DNA of 64,000 nt from JAHEEL01 sp963700375 (GCA_963700375.1 CAVOXF010000004.1:62001-126000), one strand, 5' to 3'; counted from the stretch's first letter, positions 25,405 to 34,306 are shown. Made by a program: numbers and translations. Notes: a model not told the origin generated them from the sequence alone.

Positions 25405-26604
25405 ATGGCACCGTTCGCCGAGCCGATCCTTCACGTCGACATGGACTCCTTCTTCGTCGAAGTCGAGCGTCTCGATGACCCGAGCCTTGTCGGAATACCG
25501 GTGGCCGTGGGCGGGACAGGTCCGCGCGGGGTGATCGCTTCGGCGAGCTATGAGGCCAGGCGCCACGGCGTTCGTTCGGCGATGCCCGTCGGAGAGGCGC
25601 GCCGGCGGTGCCCTTCACTGACCATCGTCAGCCCCGAGCACGGCCGCTACGGCGATGTCTCGAGTGAGGTGTTCGAGATCATGCGCTCGGTGACACCGTT
25701 GGTAGAGGGCATCTCCATCGACGAGGCCTTCCTGGACGTCTCGGGTCTGCGACTCCACTACCCGTCGGTCGAGGCCATCGGGGCTCTGATTCGCGCCCGG
25801 ATCAGGTCAGAGATCGGCATTCCGTCTTCGGTCGGAATCGCCGCAACCAAGCTCATCTCGAAACTCGCCTCGAAACACGCGAAACCAGACGGGATGCTGC
25901 GCATTGAAGCCGGCACCGAACTCGCGTTCCTCCATCCCCTCGGCGTCTCCGAATTGTGGGGTGTTGGCGAGGCGACGAAGGCGAGCCTCAGGGACCTCGG
26001 GATCAGGACGATCGGCGACGTGGCCCGCGCCCCGATCGGCCTCCTCGAAGGGAGGATCGGGTCCGCATCCGCCCACCACCTGTCGGAGCTCGCGCGGGCG
26101 CACGATCCGCGACCGGTTGAGGGGGGAGCGGAGGTCAGGTCGATCTCGTCGGAGAACACGTTCGCCAGGGACCTCAGTGACTCCGACGCCATCGAACGGG
26201 AAGCGCTCCGACTGTGCGACCAGGTTGCAGCGCGGCTGGCGCGTGCTCGCCTCGCCGGTCATACGATCACGCTCAAGGTGAGATTCGGGGATTTCGCGAC
26301 GATCAGCCGGTCGTCGCGGCAGGGCGCGGCGATCGCCCATACGACCGATATCTGGGGAGTCGTGCGAGAACTCCTTGGCCGCGCCGAGATCGGAGATCGG
26401 TCGGTTCGGTTGCTCGGCGTTGCCGCGAGCGATCTCGCTGATGCCGGCGATTCCCGGCAACTCGCGTTCGGCGCAGAGCGTCGCGATGCCGCTGCCGAGG
26501 CGGTCGACGACGTGCGGGAACGGTTCGGTGCGGCCGCCGTCGTTCCGGCCAGAATCATCCGGCCGAAGGCCGATCCATCCGGTCGGCCGGCCGGACGCGG
26601 CTGA
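25405..26604 (+). CDS. dinB: DNA polymerase IV, Y family
   Basis: Error-prone translesion polymerase. 399 aa. Catalytic acidic residues are in H-V-D-M-D-S-F-F at residues 10-17 and S-I-D-E-A-F near 105. The finger and thumb segments follow, with the helix-hairpin-helix W-G-V-G-E-A-T near 185, and the little-finger domain ends near 340. The extreme C-terminus lacks an obvious clamp-binding Q-x-x-L-F, although Q-L-A-F-G is present near residue 353 and could serve. LexA boxes were not seen. Confidence 0.93.
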   Translation: MAPFAEPILHVDMDSFFVEVERLDDPSLVGIPVAVGGTGPRGVIASASYEARRHGVRSAMPVGEARRRCPSLTIVSPEHGRYGDVSSEVFEIMRSVTPLVEGISIDEAFLDVSGLRLHYPSVEAIGALIRARIRSEIGIPSSVGIAATKLISKLASKHAKPDGMLRIEAGTELAFLHPLGVSELWGVGEATKASLRDLGIRTIGDVARAPIGLLEGRIGSASAHHLSELARAHDPRPVEGGAEVRSISSENTFARDLSDSDAIEREALRLCDQVAARLARARLAGHTITLKVRFGDFATISRSSRQGAAIAHTTDIWGVVRELLGRAEIGDRSVRLLGVAASDLADAGDSRQLAFGAERRDAAAEAVDDVRERFGAAAVVPARIIRPKADPSGRPAGRG

Positions 26605-26635
26605 ATCATCATGCTTCCTGAAGCTCGTGGGCCGG

Positions 26636-26641
26636 TATACT
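26636..26641 (+). promoter_or_regulatory. -10 box upstream of the DUF3040 gene
   Basis: TATACT is a near-consensus -10 located about 37 nt before the DUF3040 ATG. A -35 element is not obvious. Confidence 0.5.
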
Positions 26642-26677
26642 GCGGGGGCGGACCGATTCGACGCGGAGGGTGGTTGG

Positions 26678-27019
26678 ATGCCGCTGGATGATCGAGAGCA
26701 GAAGATCCTTGAAGAGATCGAGCGCAACCTGTACGCGGAGGATCCAAAGCTCGCGCAGACCGTAGCCAAGACCGACCTGTCGATTCGGGTCAAGCGCCGG
26801 CAGCGTCTCGCGGCCGTTGGCTTCTTCGTCGGCCTTGCCGTCATGCTCGGGACCTTCACGAGATTCTCGTATCTCGCCGGTCTCGGCTTCACCCTGATGG
26901 TGGCCTCTGCGGCGACGATTGTGATGACCATGAGGGCACTGCGGGCGGACCAACCCGCGTCGTTCTCCGTCTCCGGATGGATGGACGATGTCAGAGAACG
27001 TTGGCGCCGGGAACGCTAG
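26678..27019 (+). CDS. DUF3040 membrane protein
   Basis: 113 aa with the actinobacterial DUF3040 pattern: M-P-L-D-D-R-E-Q-K-I-L-E-E-I-E-R-N-L then D-P-K-L-A, followed by two adjacent transmembrane helices near residues 45-62 and 67-85. DUF3040 genes are actinobacteria-specific and often lie near the division cluster, as here. Strong GGAGGG precedes the ATG. Function not established; association with the division site is an inference from context. Confidence 0.85.
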   Translation: MPLDDREQKILEEIERNLYAEDPKLAQTVAKTDLSIRVKRRQRLAAVGFFVGLAVMLGTFTRFSYLAGLGFTLMVASAATIVMTMRALRADQPASFSVSGWMDDVRERWRRER

Positions 27020-27089
27020 AGTTGCCTCCCCGAGAGGGGCCACAAAGATTTACGACCGGCCGGGCGGCCGGGGACAATGGGGAGAACGC

Positions 27090-27587
27090 GTGGAAGGTTT
27101 CACCGCTCAACAAGCGACACGGCTCACCGGCTGTACGCCACACCAGCTCCGCTACTGGGACAAGGTAGCCCTCGTTGAGCCCTCGCTTCAGCAGACCGGT
27201 GGCCGACCCGGGCGGAGGCGTCTCTACTCGTTTCGTGACCTGATCGCGCTTCGTGTGGTCAAGAGCCTGCTCGACAACGGCATGTCGATCCAGCGTGTGC
27301 GCCGAGCCTGGGACTACCTGCGCCGCACCGGCGACATGGAGACCCATCTATCCGAGGTACGCCTCGTCACCGACGGCGAATCGATCTTCGCAGTGGCGCT
27401 CGACGAGGACGAGGTCCTCGATGCGCTGCGCCAGGGCCAGCTCGCCTTCTTCGTCGCGATCAACGACATCACGAAGACCGTTGAGGAAGACGTCTCCCGC
27501 TTCGAACTCGATCGCGAGCGGTTCCTCGAGATGCTGCGCCGTGTCGAGGACGACGTGCTGACGGAAGTGGACGAAGCGGGCGGTTGA
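27090..27587 (+). CDS. MerR-family transcriptional regulator
   Basis: 165 aa. The winged-helix N-terminal domain is complete: T-A-Q-Q-A-T-R-L-T-G, then P-H-Q-L-R-Y-W-D (the MerR helix 2) and R-R-R-L-Y-S-F-R-D-L near residue 40. The coiled coil and C-terminal part show no Cys or other ligand pattern, so the effector is unknown. The GTG at 27090 has GGGGAG 5 nt upstream; an upstream ATG at 26988 would overlap DUF3040 and add 34 residues. Adjacent to DUF3040 on the same strand. Confidence 0.8.
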   Translation: MEGFTAQQATRLTGCTPHQLRYWDKVALVEPSLQQTGGRPGRRRLYSFRDLIALRVVKSLLDNGMSIQRVRRAWDYLRRTGDMETHLSEVRLVTDGESIFAVALDEDEVLDALRQGQLAFFVAINDITKTVEEDVSRFELDRERFLEMLRRVEDDVLTEVDEAGG

Positions 27588-27599
27588 CCGATTCGATTC

Positions 27600-29969
27600 T
27601 CACGGTCGGAATCGCCGCATCAGCGAACCCATCCGGTAGTGCGAACGCAGCCGTTCCAGCGGTGAGTATCGCGTCGACAATCGATCGCTCGTGATCTGCA
27701 TCGAGCGTCGCGCCGCGTCCGTGTGGTCGGACGAAATCTCCTCCGACCGTCCGTAGACCGAACGCGAGTACACCGACGCCAGGGGCTTCATCGCGTCATC
27801 GACGGTCGCTGCGACCTCGAGTGGCGTGGCCGCCGGATCCGGTTCCTCTCCGAAATCGGTGAGTCGGACCACGATCTCCTCCCAGGCGGCGGAGATGTCA
27901 CCGTCCGCGAGGCGGCGCATCCGGCTCCGATGACCGGCCCACTTGACGATCGGTATGCCGGCGAGGAAGAGGATGATGAACGCGATTGCGAGCGCCATGC
28001 CCGACGTCCATCCCGGCAGTGGCGGACCGCTGTCGTTCACCGGGATCTGCTCGATGAACCCCGGATCCCGGCGATCTTCACCGGGAGCGAGTACCCCACC
28101 GATCGGGTTCTGGTCGGGTGTGATCTCCGGGCGGACCGGCTCGGGTATCTGACCGAGGTAGGCGGCGATCTCGAATCCGAGGGCGTCGGTGAGGTTCCGG
28201 TAGCTGGTCCCCGGATTGGCGTCGTCCGATCTCGGTGTCGGATCGAAGGAGACCCATCCGACAGCCGGGATCCACAGTTCGACCCAGGAGTGGGCGTTCT
28301 TGTCGAGGACCACGACCTCGTTCGCCCCCGTCCGAGTCCCGGGAGTGAAGCCGAGGACCACGCGGGTGGGGATCCCGATGCTGCGACTCATCACGGCCAT
28401 CGACGTTGCGAACTGCTCGCAATAGCCCCTGCGGTAGCTCGCGTTCTCCGGCGAGTCGTCGAAGAGCCAGGAGGCGAGGACGTCATCGCTGTGGCCTTGG
28501 TCGGTATCGAGGTCATAGACGAAGCCTCCGGTCTCTCGGAACCAGTGCTCGATTGCGAGACCCTTCTCGAACGGTGTGCTGAGGCGCTCGGTGATGTCGA
28601 CCGCCTGTTCCCCGATCCGGGAGTCGACGTTGTCCGGCAATTGGAGGTATCGCTCGGCGTCGGGGAGTTCGCGGTACTCGACCTCTCCGATCACCGGAAC
28701 CGACTCTCCGCTCTCGAGGGCTGCGGTGAAGAGCGGTGAGAAGCCACCGTCAGGATCTCCGGCGATCAATGCCGGGTCCACGACTGGCACCGTCGCTGCG
28801 ACCTGATAGGACATGTTCTGGTAGGTGCGATCTCCCTTGAAGGCAATGGCCGTATCCGTCCTACGGATTCGAAATGCCTCGGCATCATCACCTTCGATCC
28901 CGGTGACGGCATAGGGCGCCGGCAGCCATTCCTGCGCGAGCGCAAGAATCTCGATGTCGGCCGTCAACAGCTTCGTGGGCCCGGCGTATTCGTATCCCGG
29001 CTCCTCGAGGGGCGGGTCGTCGAAACGGTAGATCAGCGGCCGGTTGGCCCACCACCGGCCGTTGTCGTAGGTCTCGAGGGTCAGCAGTCGAAAGGACACG
29101 TCGGTCGGGACGACGTCACCGTTGATTCGTGCGCGGAACAACGGGATCCCGTCCCGGGAGACGAGGTTCTTGTGGATCTGGACGTAGGGGTTGTAGGTCT
29201 TGCTACCGAAGTAGCCGCCCCCCAGGCCACCGGGCGTCCGCCACGTGACTGCGCCGTCGCGGGGGACCAGTGGCCCGAGGAGCCCCACGCCGAACACGGC
29301 GGCAGCGACGGCCGCGACAACGAGGAGCGCCGCCGCCGGCGCCGGGCGGTTCGACGGGGGGCCGGACCGACTGCTCGCCATACGGCCGGCGCCGCGATCG
29401 CGTTCGTCGAGGGCGACGGCGAAGATCGTCACGGCGACCAGCACCACGAACATGCCGAGGACGGCGATTCCGTTGGTTCGACGGTCGATCGTAGCGAAGA
29501 GGATCGCGGCCACCAGAGGTGGCAGCAATGCAACGAACGGGTGGCCCTTCGACAAACCCCACGCCAGCAGCAGGCCGAGCAGCCAGAACAGGGTGGTCAG
29601 GACGATGACCATGCCCGCTATCGGCCGTACCGGCTCGATCCCGTGCTGAATCAGGGCGAGGGCACGCCCGAGAGCGGTCCAGAGCGCGCCGGTGCCGGCC
29701 CGGGTGGGGAAGACCAGCACCGATTCCTCCGGGGCTGAGAAGCGCGCCGCGGCGAGAAACAAGGCAGCGCCGTTGACGAGCACGATCCAGAAGGCGCTCA
29801 GGCGGTACGTGACGGCGGTCCAGGTGACGACGAGTCCGATGATGAACCCCGAGAGAACGACGAGTTGCCACTTCGCTCCGCTCGATGACGGAAGTAGAAG
29901 GCTTCCGAGTTGCCAGAAGGCGAACCCGACCGCCGCGATCCCGGCTATCCAGCTGTAGCGGTAGACCAT
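27600..29969 (-). CDS. TgpA-like transglutaminase with N-terminal membrane domain (DUF3488)
   Basis: 789 aa. About six N-terminal transmembrane helices (residues about 5-200), an extracytoplasmic region, then a transglutaminase core with the triad C (Y-C-E-Q-F-A, near residue 520), H (N-A-H-S-W-V-E, near 560) and D (S-F-D-P-T-P, near 575). One more transmembrane helix is near 665. The ATG at 29969 is chosen over 29993 because GGAG lies 5 nt before it. Operon: MoxR, DUF58, this protein; the DUF58 stop overlaps by 25 nt. Likely peptidoglycan or envelope protein modification, inferred. Confidence 0.88.
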   Translation of the reverse strand: MVYRYSWIAGIAAVGFAFWQLGSLLLPSSSGAKWQLVVLSGFIIGLVVTWTAVTYRLSAFWIVLVNGAALFLAAARFSAPEESVLVFPTRAGTGALWTALGRALALIQHGIEPVRPIAGMVIVLTTLFWLLGLLLAWGLSKGHPFVALLPPLVAAILFATIDRRTNGIAVLGMFVVLVAVTIFAVALDERDRGAGRMASSRSGPPSNRPAPAAALLVVAAVAAAVFGVGLLGPLVPRDGAVTWRTPGGLGGGYFGSKTYNPYVQIHKNLVSRDGIPLFRARINGDVVPTDVSFRLLTLETYDNGRWWANRPLIYRFDDPPLEEPGYEYAGPTKLLTADIEILALAQEWLPAPYAVTGIEGDDAEAFRIRRTDTAIAFKGDRTYQNMSYQVAATVPVVDPALIAGDPDGGFSPLFTAALESGESVPVIGEVEYRELPDAERYLQLPDNVDSRIGEQAVDITERLSTPFEKGLAIEHWFRETGGFVYDLDTDQGHSDDVLASWLFDDSPENASYRRGYCEQFATSMAVMSRSIGIPTRVVLGFTPGTRTGANEVVVLDKNAHSWVELWIPAVGWVSFDPTPRSDDANPGTSYRNLTDALGFEIAAYLGQIPEPVRPEITPDQNPIGGVLAPGEDRRDPGFIEQIPVNDSGPPLPGWTSGMALAIAFIILFLAGIPIVKWAGHRSRMRRLADGDISAAWEEIVVRLTDFGEEPDPAATPLEVAATVDDAMKPLASVYSRSVYGRSEEISSDHTDAARRSMQITSDRLSTRYSPLERLRSHYRMGSLMRRFRP

Positions 29970-31129
29970 GACCGCTCCATCCCTTGTTTCCATGCCGTCG
30001 CCCACCGCCCCGGCGCCTCGGACGCGATCGTCGTCACACCGGCACGAGCGAACTGGTCGAGCGCCTCTGCCGCACCCGGTGCGGCCGACATCACGACTGT
30101 GCGGTAGAAGTCGTGGCCGAGAGTTCGAAACGCGGCGAGGACCGGATCGTCCGGTACGCCGGTGACGAGCACGAGCACGCCGCCCGCCATTCCGCTGCGC
30201 CGCATGCGGGTCAGGGCAGATCGGAGGTCGACGGTTGGAGACGGCTGAACCGATGCGAGTTCCTCCATCGCGATCCCGTAGCCCTCGCTCCCGCCGACCA
30301 CCGTGCCGGAGCCGTTGCCGGTCCACAACGTCGGCGTGTAGCCGTTCCTGAAGAGGTGGCGGAACGCCGAAGCCACCCCTCGAACGGCGTGTTCGAAGGC
30401 GTCGCGATCCGGGTACGCCACCCGGCGAGGATCGAGGAGGACAAGCGCCCGAGACTGCCACGGCATTTCGAGTTGGCGGATCATCAGCACATCCCGCTTG
30501 GCCGACGACGGCCAGTGAACCTTTCTGAGATCGTCCCCCTGCTGATACTCGCGGAACGTGAAGAAGTCCTCCCCGTCGGTCTGCGAGAAGCTCGACTTCG
30601 ACGTGTTGACGGTCGGGTCGTGGCCGCGGCCGAGCGGGAGGCCATCGAGGTCCTCAACGGCCGGATACACCACGAGGCGGTCCACCTTGCCTGCGGCCCC
30701 GCCGGCCTCCGTGAGCGCCAGCGGGTCCCTGACCTGCACGACGGCCGGTCCCACGGTGTAGATGCCCCGAGGGCGACACACGACTTCATAGCGGGCCGTC
30801 ATCGGATCCCGTGGCTCGATGCGGTCGGCGACGAAACGTGCCGTTCCGAGACCGGACACTTCGTCGAGGACGGTGGCCTGGGCGATCCTTCGACCGGTCA
30901 TCAACGTCACCTCGACGACGGCTCGGTCGCCATCGTGCACCTGGAACGGTGTGACGCGCCGGGTGACACCGACGCGGGGAACGGTTGAACGCACGTACCC
31001 CACGCCGGCGACGACCGCGAGGATGAGGAACAGGCCGACGCCGACCATCAGCCGTTCACCGAAGACGATCCAGAGCACCACGAGAGCGACTCCCGCTCCG
31101 AGTGCGGCCCATCCTCGGGTGGTCGGCAT
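29945..31129 (-). CDS. DUF58 (vWA-like) membrane protein
   Basis: 394 aa. Two N-terminal membrane helices (residues about 10-50), then the DUF58 domain with the hallmark R-E-Y-Q-Q-G-D-D-L-R-K-V-H-W near residue 200. The family is the usual partner of MoxR AAA+ ATPases. It starts 13 nt after the MoxR stop and overlaps the TgpA gene at its end. Confidence 0.88.
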   Translation of the reverse strand: MPTTRGWAALGAGVALVVLWIVFGERLMVGVGLFLILAVVAGVGYVRSTVPRVGVTRRVTPFQVHDGDRAVVEVTLMTGRRIAQATVLDEVSGLGTARFVADRIEPRDPMTARYEVVCRPRGIYTVGPAVVQVRDPLALTEAGGAAGKVDRLVVYPAVEDLDGLPLGRGHDPTVNTSKSSFSQTDGEDFFTFREYQQGDDLRKVHWPSSAKRDVLMIRQLEMPWQSRALVLLDPRRVAYPDRDAFEHAVRGVASAFRHLFRNGYTPTLWTGNGSGTVVGGSEGYGIAMEELASVQPSPTVDLRSALTRMRRSGMAGGVLVLVTGVPDDPVLAAFRTLGHDFYRTVVMSAAPGAAEALDQFARAGVTTIASEAPGRWATAWKQGMERSWSTATAG

Positions 31130-31142
31130 CAGGTGAGCGCCT

Positions 31143-32117
31143 TCATCCGGCGGCGACGCGTGTCCCAGGCACCGCCACACTGCGGATTACACCGTCGAGG
31201 ACCTGGTGGACCGTGACCCCGCGGATCTGCGCCTCCGGCCGCACGATCAACCGGTGGTTGAGGACCGGCATCAGCATTCGCTTGACGTCGTCCGGGGCCA
31301 CATAGGTGCGCCCAGCGACGGCGGCGGTCGTACGAGCGGCCCGCTGGAGGTAGAGCGAGGCTCTCGGGGACGCGCCGAGGAGCAGATCCGGCTCGTCCCT
31401 CGTCGCCTCGGCAATGTCGATGATGTACCCCTTGACGACGTCAGCGACATGCACGCGTTGTGCGATTTCGGTCATCCGGACGACGTCGTCGGCATGGACA
31501 ACCGGGCGCAGATCCTCGAACGTCGACCGCTCTCCATGGGTGTCGAGCATCTCGAGTTCCTTCGACCGGGAGGGGTACCCGACCGTGAGGCGCATCATGA
31601 ATCGGTCGAGTTGCGCTTCCGGGAGCGGGTAGGTGCCCTCGTGCTCGATCGGGTTCTGGGTTGCGATCACGATGAAGGGAGGTCCGAGCGTTCGGGTGAT
31701 GCCGTCGATGGTGACCTGGCGCTCCTCCATGGCTTCGAGCAGGGCCGCCTGTGTTTTCGGACTCGCCCGATTGATTTCGTCACCGAGGATCACGTTGGTG
31801 AACACGGGACCGGCCCGGAACACGAAGTCGCCGGCCTCGCGATCCCACACGGACACGCCGGTCACGTCTGAGGGGAGGAGGTCCGGGGTGAACTGGATGC
31901 GATGGAAGGAGCAGTCGATCGAGCGGGCCAGGGACTTCGCAAGGAGCGTCTTGCCGACCCCCGGCACGTCTTCAACGAGGGCGTGGCCACCGGCGATCAA
32001 ACATGATGTGATGAGTTCGACCGTTTCGCGTTTGCCCTGGATCACGTGCTCGATATTGTCGGAAATGGCACCGAACTGTTTGCTGAACCAGGCCAGATCG
32101 TCGGGAGTCACGGGCAC
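31143..32117 (-). CDS. MoxR-family AAA+ ATPase
   Basis: 324 aa. Walker A G-V-G-K-T near residue 52, Walker B V-I-L-G-D-E-I-N-R near 110, sensor 1 A-T-Q-N-P near 150 and arginine finger region E-A-Q-L-D-R near 165. MoxR ATPases act as chaperones assembling or maturing partner complexes, and the DUF58 and TgpA neighbours are typical. The GTG start at 32117 has AGGAGG 7 nt upstream. The first gene of a three-gene operon next to the dcw cluster. Confidence 0.91.
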   Translation of the reverse strand: MPVTPDDLAWFSKQFGAISDNIEHVIQGKRETVELITSCLIAGGHALVEDVPGVGKTLLAKSLARSIDCSFHRIQFTPDLLPSDVTGVSVWDREAGDFVFRAGPVFTNVILGDEINRASPKTQAALLEAMEERQVTIDGITRTLGPPFIVIATQNPIEHEGTYPLPEAQLDRFMMRLTVGYPSRSKELEMLDTHGERSTFEDLRPVVHADDVVRMTEIAQRVHVADVVKGYIIDIAEATRDEPDLLLGASPRASLYLQRAARTTAAVAGRTYVAPDDVKRMLMPVLNHRLIVRPEAQIRGVTVHQVLDGVIRSVAVPGTRVAAG

Positions 32118-32238
32118 GCGGGTCCTCCTATTCGGGTCGACACCGTCGAGCCTAGATGGGAATCGTCACTCCGGGGAGGGTCCAGGTTCGGCGCCGCGCT
32201 CGCGAACGTCTGAACGAGCCGACGGGTGCGCCGGCGGG

Positions 32239-32244
32239 TACGCT
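32239..32244 (+). promoter_or_regulatory. -10 box upstream of the 84-aa protein gene
   Basis: TACGCT lies about 19 nt before the GTG at 32264. The transcript would have a short 5' leader carrying the GGAGG. Confidence 0.45.
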
Positions 32245-32263
32245 GGTCGACCATGGAGGAGGC

Positions 32264-32518
32264 GTGAACAGCAGGGTGAGCAATCGTGAGGTGGCAGTTG
32301 CCGTCCTGCGGCGACCCCGACTCTGGCCGACGGCCGCGGGAGCCGCGATGGCCTTCGCCCCGTCCCGGTGGTGGCGGCGAAGGCCGTTTCTGCCGCTCCC
32401 GGACGATGACCTGATGCGATGGCGTGTTGCCACGGCATACGGTTCGGACGACGCAGCGGTTGATCCCGCCGATGTCGTGGCGTATCTTGAGTGGAGGCGG
32501 CGGTCCCGCCAGGGGTAG
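32264..32518 (+). CDS. Small basic protein (84 aa), W-W-R-R and P-D-D-D-L motifs
   Basis: 84 aa, basic N-terminal half with L-R-R-P-R-L-W-P-T-A and S-R-W-W-R-R-R-P-F-L-P-L-P, then V-A-T-A-Y-G and D-V-V-A-Y-L-E-W near the end. I believe this pattern is a conserved actinobacterial hypothetical family but cannot assign a function. The GTG at 32264 has GGAGG 4 nt upstream. Followed after 16 nt by another unknown gene on the same strand. Confidence 0.65.
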   Translation: MNSRVSNREVAVAVLRRPRLWPTAAGAAMAFAPSRWWRRRPFLPLPDDDLMRWRVATAYGSDDAAVDPADVVAYLEWRRRSRQG

Positions 32519-32534
32519 ACGAGGGGAGGCAGGC

Positions 32535-33179
32535 GTGGCCATTGGAATGTTGCGCGAAGATCTCCTCAGCCTGCCCGGTGTAGAGAGTGCCGAGTTCGAC
32601 GGAGATCCCATCACGCCCGCCGGGATTCGCGTCGGACTGTCTCGGGGCGTGAACCCTGCGACGGTTGGCGCCGAGGTCCGCCGGGTGTTGGTGCGACACG
32701 GCCTTCGACCCGATGACTCCTCGTCGCCAACACTCATGTCTCCGCCGCCGGCCGGAGCCGTCGACCGTACGGTTCCGGCATCTTCCCCTGAACCGGAAGA
32801 CTTAGGGACGGTCGGTGCCGCCGCATCGACCGATGGTGTTCCGTTGCGAACTGCCGGTCTTCAGGCGGTGAGCGTCAGCGAAGGGCGTGACGGGGTCGTC
32901 GTGACGGCTGTCGGCGACGTCATGAGCGCTTCGGTGCGCGCTGCGGGTTCGTCGACGCCCGCGATCGACCAGGCGGTTGTCGCTGCGGTCTGCGAACTCG
33001 CATCGACCGAAACGGTGCCGTTGGTGGGTTCGGTGGACGAGCGGGACCTGGCAGGAACAGCCGTTGTCACGGTGGTCATCGAGGAGAGCGGCGAACGCCT
33101 CGCCGGATCTGCCGTCGTTGAGGCCGGTCGATCCTACGCCTTGGGTCGCGCGGTCTGGGCTGCGCTTTCGTCCCGATAG
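32535..33179 (+). CDS. Hypothetical protein (214 aa), Ala/Val-rich C-terminal domain
   Basis: 214 aa. The N-terminal about 60 residues (L-R-E-D-L-L-S-L-P-G-V-E-S-A-E-F) look like a small alpha/beta unit; the middle is Pro/Ser-rich and probably disordered; the C-terminal half has strand-rich V-V-V-T-A-V-G-D-V-M and ends A-L-S-S-R. GTG start with GGAGG 5 nt upstream. Its end overlaps the convergent resolvase-like gene by 46 bp. No family recognised. Confidence 0.6.
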   Translation: MAIGMLREDLLSLPGVESAEFDGDPITPAGIRVGLSRGVNPATVGAEVRRVLVRHGLRPDDSSSPTLMSPPPAGAVDRTVPASSPEPEDLGTVGAAASTDGVPLRTAGLQAVSVSEGRDGVVVTAVGDVMSASVRAAGSSTPAIDQAVVAAVCELASTETVPLVGSVDERDLAGTAVVTVVIEESGERLAGSAVVEAGRSYALGRAVWAALSSR

Positions 33180-33688
33180 GTGCCGTGCGGCATCAGCTGA
33201 ACGATGACGTCCGATCCCACGAATTCCGGCATGGGGGCGGCTTCGGCAAGCGCGGGCTGCGCGGGTTCCGCGAACTCTCTGCGGTACATGCCGACCTTCG
33301 CGATCACGTCTCGGACGACGAGGCGCGTATGGTCGTCCGGCACATCGAGGAGTTCGTCGTGGTCGGGCTCGTTGGTGGAGATGATGGTGAGCCCGAGACC
33401 CCGGAGATAGTCGAGCATGATCTCCTGCGTGATCTTGTCGGGGGAGAGTACATCGAGGCCTGCCACAACCATTGCGTCGGCGTTGCCCGAACGGGCGATG
33501 TCGAGCAGCGCGCGGTACCCGTCGCGACCGAGCGGCTGGGTGGGATCACGGCCGTCCTGGCACGTGGCGATGAGGTGGTGACCGGAGTCGGCGGCCCAAC
33601 GACGAATGCGCTCGCTCTGAGCGAACGCGGTCTCGCCCTCTTCAAGGCTCGGTGCCTCCCGTATGTACCCGACGACGCGCACGCTCAC
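33134..33688 (-). CDS. Resolvase-fold protein lacking the catalytic serine
   Basis: 184 aa resembling the catalytic domain of serine recombinases: V-V-G-Y-I-R at the start, A-M-V-V-A-G-L-D-V-L-S near residue 95 and G-L-T-I-I-S-T-N-E near 120. The nucleophile position is altered: the usual Y-x-R-V-S is Y-I-R-E-A, and the L-x-R-L-x-R arginines are missing (L-D-V-L-S-P-D). There is no DNA-binding C-terminal domain. It is therefore probably not an active recombinase. GTG at 33688 or 33682; the latter has GGAG 5 nt upstream. Confidence 0.6.
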   Translation of the reverse strand: MSVRVVGYIREAPSLEEGETAFAQSERIRRWAADSGHHLIATCQDGRDPTQPLGRDGYRALLDIARSGNADAMVVAGLDVLSPDKITQEIMLDYLRGLGLTIISTNEPDHDELLDVPDDHTRLVVRDVIAKVGMYRREFAEPAQPALAEAAPMPEFVGSDVIVQLMPHGTYRDESAAQTARPKA

Positions 33689-33719
33689 TCCAGCGCTCTC
33701 GACGTTGCTGCCCGCCCCG

Positions 33720-33748
33720 AGTATGACACGGCAACGGTGAGTGGTCAA
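33720..33748 (-). promoter_or_regulatory. Promoter of the resolvase-like gene
   Basis: Minus strand: -35 TTGACC (33748-33743) and -10 CATACT (33725-33720), 17-nt spacer. Predicted start about 33713, giving a 25- to 31-nt leader. One of the clearest sigma-70-type promoters in the window. Confidence 0.72.
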
Positions 33749-33799
33749 CAACCGGCGCTGAGTAGTCGCGGATCCGTTCGTCGTTCTGAACCGTGCTGG

Positions 33800-33805
33800 T
33801 ACGCT
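33800..33805 (+). promoter_or_regulatory. -10 box for leaderless HNH gene
   Basis: TACGCT lies exactly 6 nt before the ATG at 33812. Confidence 0.55.
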
Positions 33806-33811
33806 CCGGTG

Positions 33812-34306
33812 ATGCCGCGGGCACTCGTGTTGAACACAAGCCTCGAACCGCTTTCGGTGGTTCCGGTCCGGCGCGCGCTGGTGCTGGTGCTCCGCGATCG
33901 CGCCGACGTGGTTGCGACCAACGGGGCTGTCTGGCACTCCGAGTCGATCTCGATTCCCTCACCATCCGTGGTCCGCCTCCGACGGTACGTTCGCGTTCCC
34001 TACCAGCGGCGTATTCCGGTGAACCGCAGAACAGTGTTCGACCGCGACGGTCACCGCTGTCAGTACTGCGGCAGGCAGGCGGAGAATCTGGACCATGTGG
34101 TCCCTCGATCGCAGGGCGGCGAACACTCCTGGCTGAACGTGGTGGCGGCGTGCCATCGCTGCAATTCCAAGAAGGGCGGCCGTACACCGTCCGAGGCCGG
34201 GCTCACACTTGTGGCGAAGCCGCGGCCACCGGCCGCGGATGCGTGGGTGGCCGCGGCGATCGGGGGAGCGGTCGACCCGGGCTGGGAGCCCTACGTCACG
34301 GCGTAG
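33812..34306 (+). CDS. HNH endonuclease family protein
   Basis: 164 aa. Actinobacterial-type HNH protein: N-terminal A-L-V-L-N-T-S-L-E-P-L, then a zinc-bound HNH core with C-Q-Y-C-G near residue 79, L-D-H-V-V-P-R near 90, the N of W-L-N-V-V near 105 and C-H-R-C-N near 112. Nuclease activity is expected from the intact motif; the target is unknown. Divergent from the resolvase-like gene. It overlaps the convergent Usp gene by 11 bp. Confidence 0.87.
   Translation: MPRALVLNTSLEPLSVVPVRRALVLVLRDRADVVATNGAVWHSESISIPSPSVVRLRRYVRVPYQRRIPVNRRTVFDRDGHRCQYCGRQAENLDHVVPRSQGGEHSWLNVVAACHRCNSKKGGRTPSEAGLTLVAKPRPPAADAWVAAAIGGAVDPGWEPYVTA

Noticed and set aside
33134..33688. Evidence for a mobile element
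   Set aside because: The resolvase-like gene lacks catalytic residues, and no inverted repeats, att sites or other mobility genes are nearby.
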